Part shown: positions 12,256 through 22,161 of the stretch, piece by piece
Layout: each line of letters opens with the position of its first letter
Position numbering within the stretch: the stretch's first letter is position 1
Source: Eurosta solidaginis
Lineage: Eukaryota > Arthropoda > Insecta > Diptera > Tephritidae
Assembly (NCBI RefSeq): GCF_040869045.1
Contig: NC_090319.1
Location: forward strand, 66,622,779-66,686,778
DNA length: 64,000 nt
Direction: 5' to 3'
Program-made: the position numbers and the translations under genes
Notes under the pieces: model-generated
Told to the model about the DNA's origin: nothing
Seen by the model: the letters and a program-made list of their open reading frames with translations, nothing else
Databases searched by the model: none

Positions 12256-13046
12256 TCATCCGAGGCAAACCTCCTCGCCAGTACAGCCGAAGCTGCAATC
12301 GCGTAGTGGAGGTTGATCTGAACCATCTGCATGCTTAAGCCGGTCATTTTGCCCGGCTGGCCTCATCGGGTCGTCGTAATCCGACAGCCCGCTGTCGCTA
12401 TCATCCCGCTTGTTCAGTGCCAGCTCTTGGAGGTCCAAGCCCTCAATGAGCTCCTGTGTGGTGGGTATTTGTTTGTCCATTTGTTGCGCGACCTCATCGC
12501 TACTACTCGCTGCGGTAGGAGGGTTTGTAGTCACGCGACCCCTGATGGTGTCGGTGCTCGCGCCCGACATGTCCTCGTCAGACATCTTGTCTATGTCGAC
12601 GCTCTCTACCGTCATGCCTTCCTGCCGCTCAATATTCCCAGGTAGGGTCTTACTTGGATCAAGCCGTACCTGTAGTGCAACTTGAATCCATTTCTACGTG
12701 TGAGCTGGTAGGATTCTTCATCAATGCCCACGTCGAGACGTAGGCCCGTTTCTTCCGCGCTACTGTTTATAACGCGCCACCTCTGCGTCTTAAGCCCCTC
12801 GTTCTGGTTAGCGAGGAGCCGGATCGCAAATCCTCTGGGGCGGTCCGCACTTCTGGGGAGGAACATTGTCACGTTATGCGTGGGCGGTTTGTCATCCCCG
12901 CGCCTATTGTATAATGGTGTCCCTGTCCACACCTCGAGTGCTGGCACTACTTCCTCGAGCACCTTGCGGTTTTCTAGTCCTCGCAGTCTACAAGGAGGAG
13001 CCCTGCTTGAAAGTACACCACGCAAAACACTAGCGCATGCCCACAC
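12256..13046 (-). pseudogene. LOA-like ORF1 remnants
   Basis: Two overlapping minus-strand readings (12612-13046 and 12256-12615) make up ORF1. The first includes DKPPTHNVTMFLPRSADRPR and LRLDVGIDEESYQLTRR. The second is acidic and Ser-rich. The position upstream of the endonuclease and the lack of enzyme motifs fit the nucleic-acid-binding ORF1 of LOA-type elements. Assignment rests mainly on position. Confidence 0.55.
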
Positions 13047-13300
13047 CCCCTGAACACTCCATCCATAATCATCTCCTGGAGATTTGTCAGGTCCTCTTGA
13101 CTTTGGGCATCCGCTGGATAGTTCCTGGGGAGCACAGCAACTCGGGTGCCCCTGATTGCTCGTTTTTAACGATTGTAATCACTACACGAAGTTTATTGGA
13201 CTGTGGGTACTCCATGGATTACTCTGATGTAATGTGGAGCTGGAGTATATGGTCCAGTCCTAGGACATCGCAATGTTAATTGGACCATATTTTTTTATGA

Positions 13301-14622
13301 ATTGTGGTTAATTTTGGAGCACTCGGTTGGTCCATAGCGAGCATGCATGGAGTACTCGCGATTTTTGCAGGGAATAAGCATGGACAGGGTATTCGCATGA
13401 AAAAAAGGTATTGATTCCATAGGAAAGAAGTAACCTAGAATATTGAGCCATTGTACATGGACCTGCAAAGTGTAAGTCCCTTTTACATTAGAAAATCATT
13501 GAACTCAAGTCGATCATGACATGGACTAAGAGGGTGATAAAGGAGGGAATTAGTACAACAGCGCCCGTACCAAGCAGTTCTTAAAATTTTTGTTGCTAAT
13601 TCTTGTAGTATTCCGCGTTTTATTTCACGCGTTCTTTTAAGAGGAATTGACAAATGTGAAGGGAAATACAAGGCACAAAAGGAATTGTCAGCGGAATTTA
13701 ATTCAATAATTAGAAGTCGGAAATAAGAAATTGTTCTTTTATTAATAGATATTCACAAAAAACCGAATAATTACACTAAAACGGCTGCTAAACTGGTGAA
13801 AATAGTATCAGCGCAAAACGCCTTTTTAGTTAATTCTTTTCTGTGTACAAAAATATCACCAAAATTACATCAAACACATGAAAATCTTAAACTTTTTTTT
13901 TTGCAAAAATATCTTGACATAGTAAAAGTATTACTTTGCCGCCTTCGGATTATTGCTTCCGAAATTAAAATGCGTCTCCTCTCCCGAAATTTTTTGACAT
14001 GTATTAAAAATCGACGCCTGTGGTAAATAATTCCTTCCATTGAATATGTATTTCTAAATTTAATGCCAAAATCGGTATATGATGCTACTTTTTCCTCAAA
14101 AGATACTAAAATATCAAAACTCACAAATATCTATTATTGCGGAATAGTCTTAATTGAAGATTTCGCATATGTGGAGCCAAGTAACCATCGCAGATTTTAA
14201 AATTGTGTAATTTTCGTCAGAAACATATTACTACGCGTTCTAGGTATATTAAATTAGTTCCTGACGTATATTTGCATTTCGGGGAAGCCTTTTTTCATTT
14301 CCATTTATGACCATCGCGTTTAAATAGCAATTGTTTAATTTTTCGCAACTTTTGACAGCAGACCACCAACTTAAAACCTATTTTAAAAAATTAAAATCGG
14401 GCTCATGTCATTTTAAATTTAAAATACTTTTTTAGAGATAAAATATTGTTTAAGTGGATTATAACAGACTTAAAATGATATTTAATTTAGAACCATGTTT
14501 AAACCAATAAACCTCTATTTTATTTCGACTTTGATTACGGGCCAATTTATTTTGACTATTATTGTGCGCCATTGAATTTAAGCTCAGGTAGCAGATTTTT
14601 GCATATTTTGAAATATGACGTT
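13301..14622. other. AT-rich intergenic, nothing recognised
   Basis: The two short open frames around 13.8-14.1 kb run on opposite strands of the same AT-rich stretch and have no domain features. The last bases (14619-14622, CGTT) form one side of the target duplication of the next element. Confidence 0.5.
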
Positions 14623-17549
14623 TGTTATGGAATCGCATTTACAATGGAAGCAGTAAGGAAGGAGGTCGGCATGATGTGGTGGTGCACAGTGGCTAGTCAT
14701 TGTCGGCTGGGGCGGGTCCTTGCCAACCTTACTGTTCCTGCGCCATAAACAGAAAAAAGTTCCTATCATGCCTATCAAAACGAGCAGCTGTCGAATTCAA
14801 AACAAACTGACAGAAGCGCAGAGACCGACTCAAAACGCTTATAATTCAAACTAAAACAACATCCGGCTGAACCGGATGTCACGGACAGACCGTTAACATT
14901 CAAAAAAAATTCAAAAATCTAAAATTCAAAAAAAACTGGCGCAAAAAAAAATTACCGAACCGGACATGACCGGTTACTAACTCTAAATACCAAATTCAAA
15001 AAAACTGCTGAAATTAAAATAAAATAACCAAAGGGAAAATAAACATAAAGGGCCGAATATATATAGGGGGCGCCGCGGGTGGTGTTGCGACGCCCGGTGC
15101 TTGTCCCACCCTCAATAACCATGGCCACCGACGCACCTGTATTTCGGTGGCCCTTACCTGTGTGCCCTAAGTGCCTTCTAAACAAGTAAGGAAGTCAGCA
15201 TTCCCATATTGTCAACAAATTTATTCAATGTTCATTATTACTACTAACATAGCTTTCTACTTTTGTTCTTACTATAAGGGTTTTGAATGTGTTTATGTTT
15301 ATAAATTCATTGAAAGTAATAATAGTCGGTTTGTTTTATAATCTAATATACTATATATGTAATAAAAACAAATCTTTTTTTTTTTTTTGTAGAACTTTGG
15401 TCAAATGCCCTTTTCTCATTTTTCTTTTACAAATCTATCTTAGGGCTGTACAGTTTGGATACAACTTCTGATAATTGGGGCCCCCTTACAAAACTAATAG
15501 TTGTTGTATTAAACTTACTTTGAGTTTAACTGAACATCAATTCGATGTTACACATAGTATAATGACAGTAATATGTACTATGCACTAAGAAATTAGTTAT
15601 AAACGCAACTAGGACTAAACTTGGGGTAAATCCTACCACTCAAAAAATATTGTTTCACAAGCTCAAGTAAAACGTAAGCTTTTAGATTCATGGAGAAATT
15701 ACCGAAGTCATTCACCTGTTCAGGTAAAACATGAACCCTTTAAACTTATAGTACAATTAATGAAATTGTTTTACTTGTTTAGTTGAAACGTTAACTATTT
15801 TATCTGTAACAGTCAGGGTTGGTATTGTTTCGGGTTTGGTTCGACTCAGTCACCAAAAAATGTATACAACACAAAGTTTTGTTTTGATAACGCAAGCTAG
15901 CCCGCATTACTTGTTATTTGCGTCTCTTAATATAGAGTTAATGCATTTTACTGATAATGCAACTGAACTTGAATTACCAATAAAACTTTATTCCTTGCCG
16001 AAACAATATCAACACTTTTGCTCACTACAAAATCCTATTCGCCACGATGGCATCAATTAAAAAAAAATGTAATAGTAAAGTTTTACCACAACGCAAAGCA
16101 GATTTTAATACCTGAAACGCCTTTTTCTTTGTTTCACAGGCAGTATAAATTGCACACCTATGACCATTAAAATATGCTGTTTTTTTGTTGGTAAAAAATT
16201 TTTTTTTTTTTGTAGAAAAAAGGCAATTTACTATGACTTAAACAATACATAGATGTATACTCGAATATGTTTATTTTTCAATTAGCTTTATACCTTGTTT
16301 TGCAACACTAAATAATTACATTAAATTGATCTTCGTGGTTTTTAGTTATATCATATAAACTTCACATTATTATCAATCGTGAGTTGTTTTTATGCTTTTT
16401 TTAATATTAGTGCATTTAACTACAGGGAATTCATTTTTCATTTTTCTACCAAATTGCAATCCTATTTACAGTGCGAAAGTATTTAGCACATTGGCCTTTG
16501 TGTTTTCTATAAACAATTCACTTTTAATTTCGTGGTTGCTACGTTAACATTATATAATGTTGCGGAGTCAAAATATAATTTTAAAAGAAAAGGTTAAGGC
16601 TACAAATACATAATTTTGGTTCAGTAGTGGAACGAACTCACCGCTTTAACCGCTGATGTTCGTTATCTCAATTGGAATGGCCACAGGCCTATATTCGCTG
16701 TATCGTGATTGTCATTGTAGCAGGTTTAATGTAGCTAAATTTGGTCGTAGTTGATAAGGGTTGCGCTAGTAGTGTTATTGCCGGTATGGACGCAGTCAAT
16801 AAAGGCGCGCTAGTCTTGGGGTCGGTGGAACCGCCTGTGGTTGGTGTTGACATTAATGGCCTCAAGCCTATGTACGTGGCCCCGCTACGTGCGTTGCAAC
16901 TGGTGTGGCGGTACGTCTAATGGTTGTTGCGCTCGTGGTTGCGCTTATGAAGGAGTTGGGGGAGGTACTGCCGCTGGTGATGCCCGTGGTAATAGTAGGC
17001 ACCGTTGGTGGTGGTTGACGCTGTGGTCCGAGGTGACCAAATGACCCAGGTAGCGAAAAAGCTTCGTGCTGGCCTTTACGCCGGGGGTAGTGTCCTAACT
17101 AGTTAAGATTGATTACCACCCAAAATTTTTTCATTTGCTGCGCTGCATACAATTGCCACTTGAACATGCCTAATGGTTGATAGGTTAAATGCAGATCTAA
17201 TTCTGGCGTTGTTTCATTGATGGGAAAATGTTCACGTTGTAAGTCCCAATAATCACTTACAAACACCATAGGTGAATACGTTTTACCACCATCATCTTTT
17301 TTGGTGTCGATTTGGCCGGAAACTCGGCGATTTTTCTTGATTTTTTTCCTTACCAAATTTTTTGTTTTCTGTCTTTTTGTGTATGCGGCCGGAAACTCAA
17401 TGCCTTTCTTCTGCTGGTGATGGCCGGTCTGTCTTTTTCTTGTTTTTCGATATCTTTTTATCGCAACTTTCGCCACATCGCTAGGTGTGTTCGCGTGAAC
17501 ACGCTCCCAAGTGGATCGTAGCCGTAGACCGTAGCAGCAGACCGTAACA
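14623..17549 (-). repeat. 3' LTR of the giant-LTR element
   Basis: This is 2927 nt. It differs from the other LTR by a few dozen substitutions, small homopolymer changes and a 54-nt block (about 14766-14819) that is absent from the other copy. Just upstream in element sense (plus 17550-17568) is a moderately purine-rich stretch (AAAGCGAAGCAGG) that could be the polypurine tract. Confidence 0.8.
17120..17322 (-). pseudogene. CLPTM1-family exon captured in the 3' LTR
   Basis: The minus-strand reading contains SPMVFVSDYWDLQREHFPIN, then NETTPELDLHL and FKWQLYAAQQM. This follows the CLPTM1 luminal segment just before the first of the clustered membrane spans (human pattern: YFNDYWNLQKDYYPINES ... 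WQLYAAQ). CLPTM1 proteins are multi-pass membrane proteins linked to receptor trafficking from the ER. A GAG precedes the matched part, and GTGGTAATC follows it, a plausible donor region, so the piece looks like one exon with intron edges, taken from genomic DNA or pre-mRNA. No other CLPTM1 exon is found in the window. The frame is open through this piece in this copy. Confidence 0.7.
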
Positions 17550-18822
17550 AACCTGCTTCGCTTTGAAGACCTGACGATGAAGCGAACAGGAAACCGGATC
17601 ATCTGTGGGAAGCCACTGCCAGGGACCTCCGATGTCAATCAACGTGGGGCACGACTCACCCCTGAAATAAGAGTCTCAAAGTCCTACTACGAAGCTAGCC
17701 GGGCAACATGGGTCCATCAAAAAAAAAGTTCAGTCAAGTTGGGAATTAATTCTGTTTCCTAGTTTAAAAGGGCTTTGCGGCAATTAGACATTTGTTATGG
17801 AGAACTCGTCAAAACTCCGAAAGATGATTTCTAGTGGGTATTGCTCCCACAGGAAGGCAAGACAAAAAAAAGGTGTAGACATTTTAATAAAGGAGAACTC
17901 GTCCAAACTCCGAAAGGCTAGTGGTCATCGCCCCCACAGAAGGCCAAAAAAAAATTTGGATACTCAATGGGAACGCTGACATCTCCTGTTCCCCGAAGGC
18001 ACTCGGGCTCCAAAAAAAATAAAAAAAAACACAAACTCATTCATTCTTGTCAATAGTGCTCCCAACTGCAACGCATAAGGGGGTCTTAAGGACCTGCCTC
18101 TGGGACTGGTTGAGGCCACTAGGGTCAATGTCCTACACACACAGGTTGGTCCCAACACACCCAGCCGCAACGCAGAGGCGGTCTCTGGGGACGCGCTAGT
18201 GGGACTGGCTGGGGGTGCTGAGGCCTCCCGTCCACTCACCCGGGACACCCCTTCTGCCTCCGCCGCAATGGGTGGAGCGGTTTCGGAACCGCTCCCCCAG
18301 TCTGGTGGGACAGGAAGGAGTGCCACTCTGAATCCCAGCTCAACCCTTCACAGTCCAGGTGGTATTCTACCTTACCACCTGGGACGTGGGATGAGCTGGG
18401 GTTCTTTCACCAAATACACACACACTCACTCTAACAACCCAAAATTCGGCGGAAAAAAAAACTAAAAAAAAAAATTGACAAAACAAAAAAAACCCAGTTA
18501 GCGGACAAATATTTTTCCAATGCCGACTAACGGACAACATTCCGGGAAAATAAAAACCCCAACTACAAAAAAAAATCAAGTGCGTGCAGCACTGCCTCAT
18601 CGGGTGAATACAAAAATCCCGATAACTGACGTTAAGTCCGTGGCTCCTTCGGCCACTGCCCCCGATGACCAGCCCGGACAACCTGATCCGTCCAACCATC
18701 CCACCGCAACGTAGGTGGCAGCTTCTGTGGCTGCTCACTCGGACTGGTGGGATGGTCAACTTCACAGGTTGACCCGACTAACCCTCGCGGCCAGCGCCTC
18801 AGGCGCCACGTTGGGCGACATC
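17550..18822 (-). other. Interior of the giant-LTR element (non-coding, structured repeats)
   Basis: There are no retroviral-type domains on either strand. It holds two related blocks of about 60-70 nt (17799-17871 and 17893-17955), each starting GGAGAACTCGTC and containing a GTGG/CCAC hairpin. It also has three GCAACG hairpin motifs (18061-18113, 18160-18213, 18696-18755) and a CCAGGTGGTA/TACCACCTGG palindrome near 18354-18383. Open frames through this region are low-complexity Pro/Ser/Ala-rich and not convincing. Confidence 0.65.
18803..18820 (-). promoter_or_regulatory. Primer binding site, tRNA-Lys-like
   Basis: Read on the minus strand the sequence is TGTCGCCCAACGTGGCGC, two bases downstream of the 5' LTR end. 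The complement of the fly tRNA-Lys 3' end starts TGGCGCCCAACGTGGGGC, so 16 of 18 positions agree. This fixes the element's direction as minus. Confidence 0.7.
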
Positions 18823-21696
18823 TGTTATGGAATCGCATTTACGATGGAAGCAGTAAGGAAGGCGGTCGGCATGATGTGGTGGTGCACAGTGGCTAGTCAT
18901 TGGCGGCTGGGGCGGGTCCTTGCCAACCTTACTGTTCCTGCGCCATAAACAGAAAAAAGTTCCTAGAGACCGACTCAAAACGCTTATAATTCAAACTAAA
19001 ACAACATCCGGCTGAACCGGATGTCACGGACAGACCGTTAACATTCAAAAAAAAATTCAAAAATCTAAAATTCAAAAAAAACTGGCGCAAAAAAAAATTA
19101 CCGAACCGGACATGACCGGTTACTAACTCTAAAAACCAAATTCAAAAAAACTGCTGAAATTAAAATAAAATAACCAAAGGGAAAATAAACATAAAGGGCC
19201 GAATATATATAGGGGGCGCCGCGGGTGGTGTTGCGACGCCCGGTGCTTGTCCCACCCTCAATAACCATGGCCACCGACGCACCTGTATTTCGGTGGCCCC
19301 TTACCTGTGTGCCCTAAGTGCCTTCTAAACAAGTAAGGAAGTCAGCATTCCCATATTGTCAACAAATTTATTCAATGTTCATTATTACTACTAACATAGC
19401 TTTCTACTTTTGTTCTTACTATAAGGGTTTTGAATGTGTTTATGTTTATAAATTCATTGAAAGTAATAATAGTCGGTTTGTTTTATAATCTAATATACTA
19501 TATATGTAATAAAAACAAATCTTTTTTTTTTTGTAGAACTTTGGTCAAATGCCCTTTTCTCCTTTTTCTTTTACAAATCTATCTTAGGGCTGTACAGTTT
19601 GGATACAACTTCTGATAATTGGGGCCCCCTTACAAAATTAATAGTTGTTGTATTAAACTTACTTTGAGTTTAACTGAACATCAATTCGATGTTACACATA
19701 GTATAATGACAGTAATATGTACTATGCACTAAGAAATTAGTTATAAACGCAACTAGGACTAAACTTGGGGTAAATCCTACCCCTCAAAAAATATTGTTTC
19801 ACAAGCTCAAGTAAAACGTAAGCTTTTAGATTCATGGAGAAATTACCGAAGTCATTCACCTGTTCAGGTAAAACATGAACCCTTTAAACTTATAGTACAA
19901 TTAATGAAATTGTTTTACTTGTTCCGTGGAAACGTTAACTATTTTATCTGTAACAGTCAGGGTTGGTATTGTTTCGGGCTTGGTTCGACTCAGTCACCAA
20001 AAAATGTATACAACACAAAGTTTTGTTTTGATAACGCAAGCTAGCCCGCATTACTTGTTATTTGCGTCTCTTAATATACAGTTAATGCATTTTACTGATA
20101 ATGCAACTGAACTTGAATTACCAATAAAACTTTATTCCTTACCGAAACAATATCAACACTTTTGCTCACTACAAAATCCTATTCGCCACGATGGCATCAA
20201 TTTAAAAAAAATTTAATAGTAAAGTTTTACCACAACGCAAAGCAGATTTTAATACCTGAAACGCCTTTTTCTTTGTTTCACAGGCAGTATAAATTGCACA
20301 CCTATGACCATTAAAATATGCTTTGTTTTTTTGTTGGTAAAAAAATTTCTTTTTTTGTAGAAAAAAGGCAATTTACTATGACTTAAACAATACATAGATG
20401 TATACTCGAATATGTCTTTTTTTTTCAATTAGCTTTATACCTTGTTTTGCAACACTAAATAATTACATTAAATTGATCTTCGTGGTTTTTAGTTATAGCA
20501 TATAAACTTCACATTATTATCAATCATGAGTTGTTTTTATGCTTTTTTTAATATTAGTGCATTTAACTACAGGGAATTCATTTTTCATTTTTTTACCAAA
20601 TTGCAATCCTATTTACAGTGCGAAAGTATTTAGCACATTGGTCTTTGTGTTTTCTATAAACAATTCACTTTTAATTTCGTGGTTGCTACATTAACATTAT
20701 ATAATGTTGCGGAGTCAAAATATAATTTTAAAAGAAAAGGTTAAGTCTACAAATACATAATTTTGGTTCAGTAGTGGAACGAACTCACCGCTTTAACCGC
20801 TGATGTTCGTTATCTCAATTGGAATGGCCACAGGCCTATATTCGCTGTATCGTGATTGTCATTGTAGCAGGTTTAATGTAGCCCAATTTGGTCGTAGTTG
20901 ATAAGGGTTGCGCTAGTAGTGTTATTGCCGGTATGGACGCAGTCAATAAAGGTGCGCTAGTCTTGGGGTCGGTGGAACCGCCTGTGGTTGGTGTTGACAT
21001 TAATGGCCTCAAGCCTATGTACGTGGCCCCGCTACGTGCGTTGCAACTAGTGTGGCGGTACGTCTAATGGTTGTTGCGCTCGTGGTTGCGCTTATGAAGG
21101 AGTTGGGGGAGGTACTGCCGCTGGTGATGCCCGTGGTAATAGTAGGCACCGTTGGTGGTGGTTGACGCTGTGGTCCGAGGTGACCAAATGACCCAGGTAG
21201 CGAAAAAGCTTCGTGCTGGCCTTTACGCCGGGGGTAGTGTCCTAACTAGTTAAGATTGATTACCACCTAAAATTTTTTCATTTGCTGCGCTGCATACAAT
21301 TGCCACTTGAACATGCCTAATGGTTGATAGGTTAAATGCAGATCTAATTCTGGCGTTGTTTCATTGATGGGAAAATGTTCACGTTGTAAGTCCCAATAAT
21401 CACTTACAAACACCATAGGTGAATACGTTTTACCACCATCATCTTTTTTGGTGTCGATTTGGCCGGAAACTCGGCGATTTTTCTTGATTTTTTTCCTTAC
21501 CAAATTTTTTGTTTTCTGTCTTTTTGTGTATGCGGCCGGAAACTCAATGCCTTTCTTCCGCTAGTGATGGCCGGTCTGTCTTTTTCTTGTTTTTCGATAT
21601 CTTTTTATCGCAACTTTCGCCACATCGCTAGGTGTGTTCGCGTGAACACGCTCCCAAGTGGATCGTAGCCGTAGACCGTAGCAGCAGACCGTAACA
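18823..21696 (-). repeat. 5' LTR of the giant-LTR element
   Basis: This is 2874 nt. It starts TGTTACGG at 21696 and ends CCATAACA at 18823 (minus strand). It is the partner of 14623-17549, collinear throughout, and lacks the 54-nt block. CGTT at 21697-21700 is the outer target duplication. Confidence 0.8.
21267..21469 (-). pseudogene. CLPTM1-family exon captured in the 5' LTR
   Basis: This is the same exon piece as at 17120-17322, in the other LTR. The protein reading is identical through AAQQMKKF, but the next codon is TAG here and TGG in the 3' LTR copy, a single-base change at 21268. It is a duplicate created by LTR replication, not an independent gene. Confidence 0.7.
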
Positions 21697-21700
21697 CGTT

Positions 21701-22161
21701 TCTTCTCAGCAGACGATTCATTGGTGCTAAAGGGCTGAGCGCTTGCAGGCGGCCTTGGGTCACGCTTATAAATAATTGCCCTTAGACGGATCAACGCCAG
21801 TTTGGAATAAATTTTGGACGTATCATAGCAGTTTACCAATGCTGTAAAAACCACCCCCAATCATTGGTCTCGAAGAAACGCCTGCTTCAAAAATCCTCCG
21901 TCATGTAAACTAAGTTATATAGCTCTGTACTAAAACACAGCTGAGTATACAAATTAACAATTCTTTTTTAATACATGCCAGCACGATTTCCTATTCACAC
22001 GAATGCAACTCTGTGTCAGGAGCGCCCTTTGTTTTGATTTTCCCGCCATTATCTTTGGAATTGTCAAATTTTGTACATGCACAGTAGGATTGTAAATTGT
22101 TACGATTTGTTTTATAAAGTGGGTTTTTAACAAATATTAATTTATTATCCATTGTAAAGCA
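21701..22161. other. Upstream region of the polymerase alpha gene
   Basis: This is the space between the giant-LTR element and the polymerase ATG. An E2F-type site lies at 22038-22047. No other gene is visible. The transposon sits only about 460 bp from the start codon. Confidence 0.5.
22038..22047 (+). promoter_or_regulatory. E2F-type site upstream of DNA polymerase alpha
   Basis: TTTTCCCGCC contains TTTCCCGC, a perfect match to the E2F consensus TTTSSCGC, about 115 bp before the ATG. Fly replication genes including polymerase alpha are known E2F targets, so this is likely an S-phase control site. Confidence 0.6.

Larger units (their letters stand above)
8768..13300 (-). mobile_element. Degenerate LOA-like non-LTR retrotransposon
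   Basis: On the minus strand the order is ORF1, endonuclease, reverse transcriptase, RNase H, then a Cys/His finger, followed by a (CTAT)n tail at about 8768-8780. The element order, the presence of an RNase H domain and RT phrases such as CAFLDIEGAFDNTSH fit the LOA/Bilbo group better than Jockey or R1, which lack RNase H. Clade naming is from family knowledge. Several frameshifts and stops show that the copy is dead. The 5' limit near 13.3 kb is approximate, and no target duplication was identified. Confidence 0.75.
14623..21696 (-). mobile_element. LTR element with giant LTRs and non-coding interior
   Basis: Two direct copies (14623-17549 and 18823-21696), about 98-99 percent alike by eye, flank 1273 nt. 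Read on the minus strand each begins TGTTACGG and ends CCATAACA, the TG...CA ends of an LTR with an 8-nt inverted terminus (one mismatch). Four bases CGTT border both outer sides (14619-14622 and 21697-21700), a target duplication. Right after the 5' LTR (18803-18820, minus) lies TGTCGCCCAACGTGGCGC, which matches the tRNA-Lys primer site used by gypsy-type elements at all but two positions. The interior has no gag, protease, RT or integrase, so the element is non-autonomous (LARD-like). Its LTRs carry a CLPTM1-type exon. A plain tandem duplication would not explain the TG/CA ends, the CGTT repeat and the primer site together. Confidence 0.85.

Noticed and set aside
17964..18465. Pro/Ser/Ala-rich open frames on both strands in the giant-LTR interior
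   Set aside because: They are GC-rich low-complexity readings over structured repeats, with no gag-like or enzyme motif.
14623..21696. Plain tandem segmental duplication
   Set aside because: TG/CA ends, the CGTT outer duplication and a tRNA-Lys-like primer site next to one copy fit an LTR element much better.
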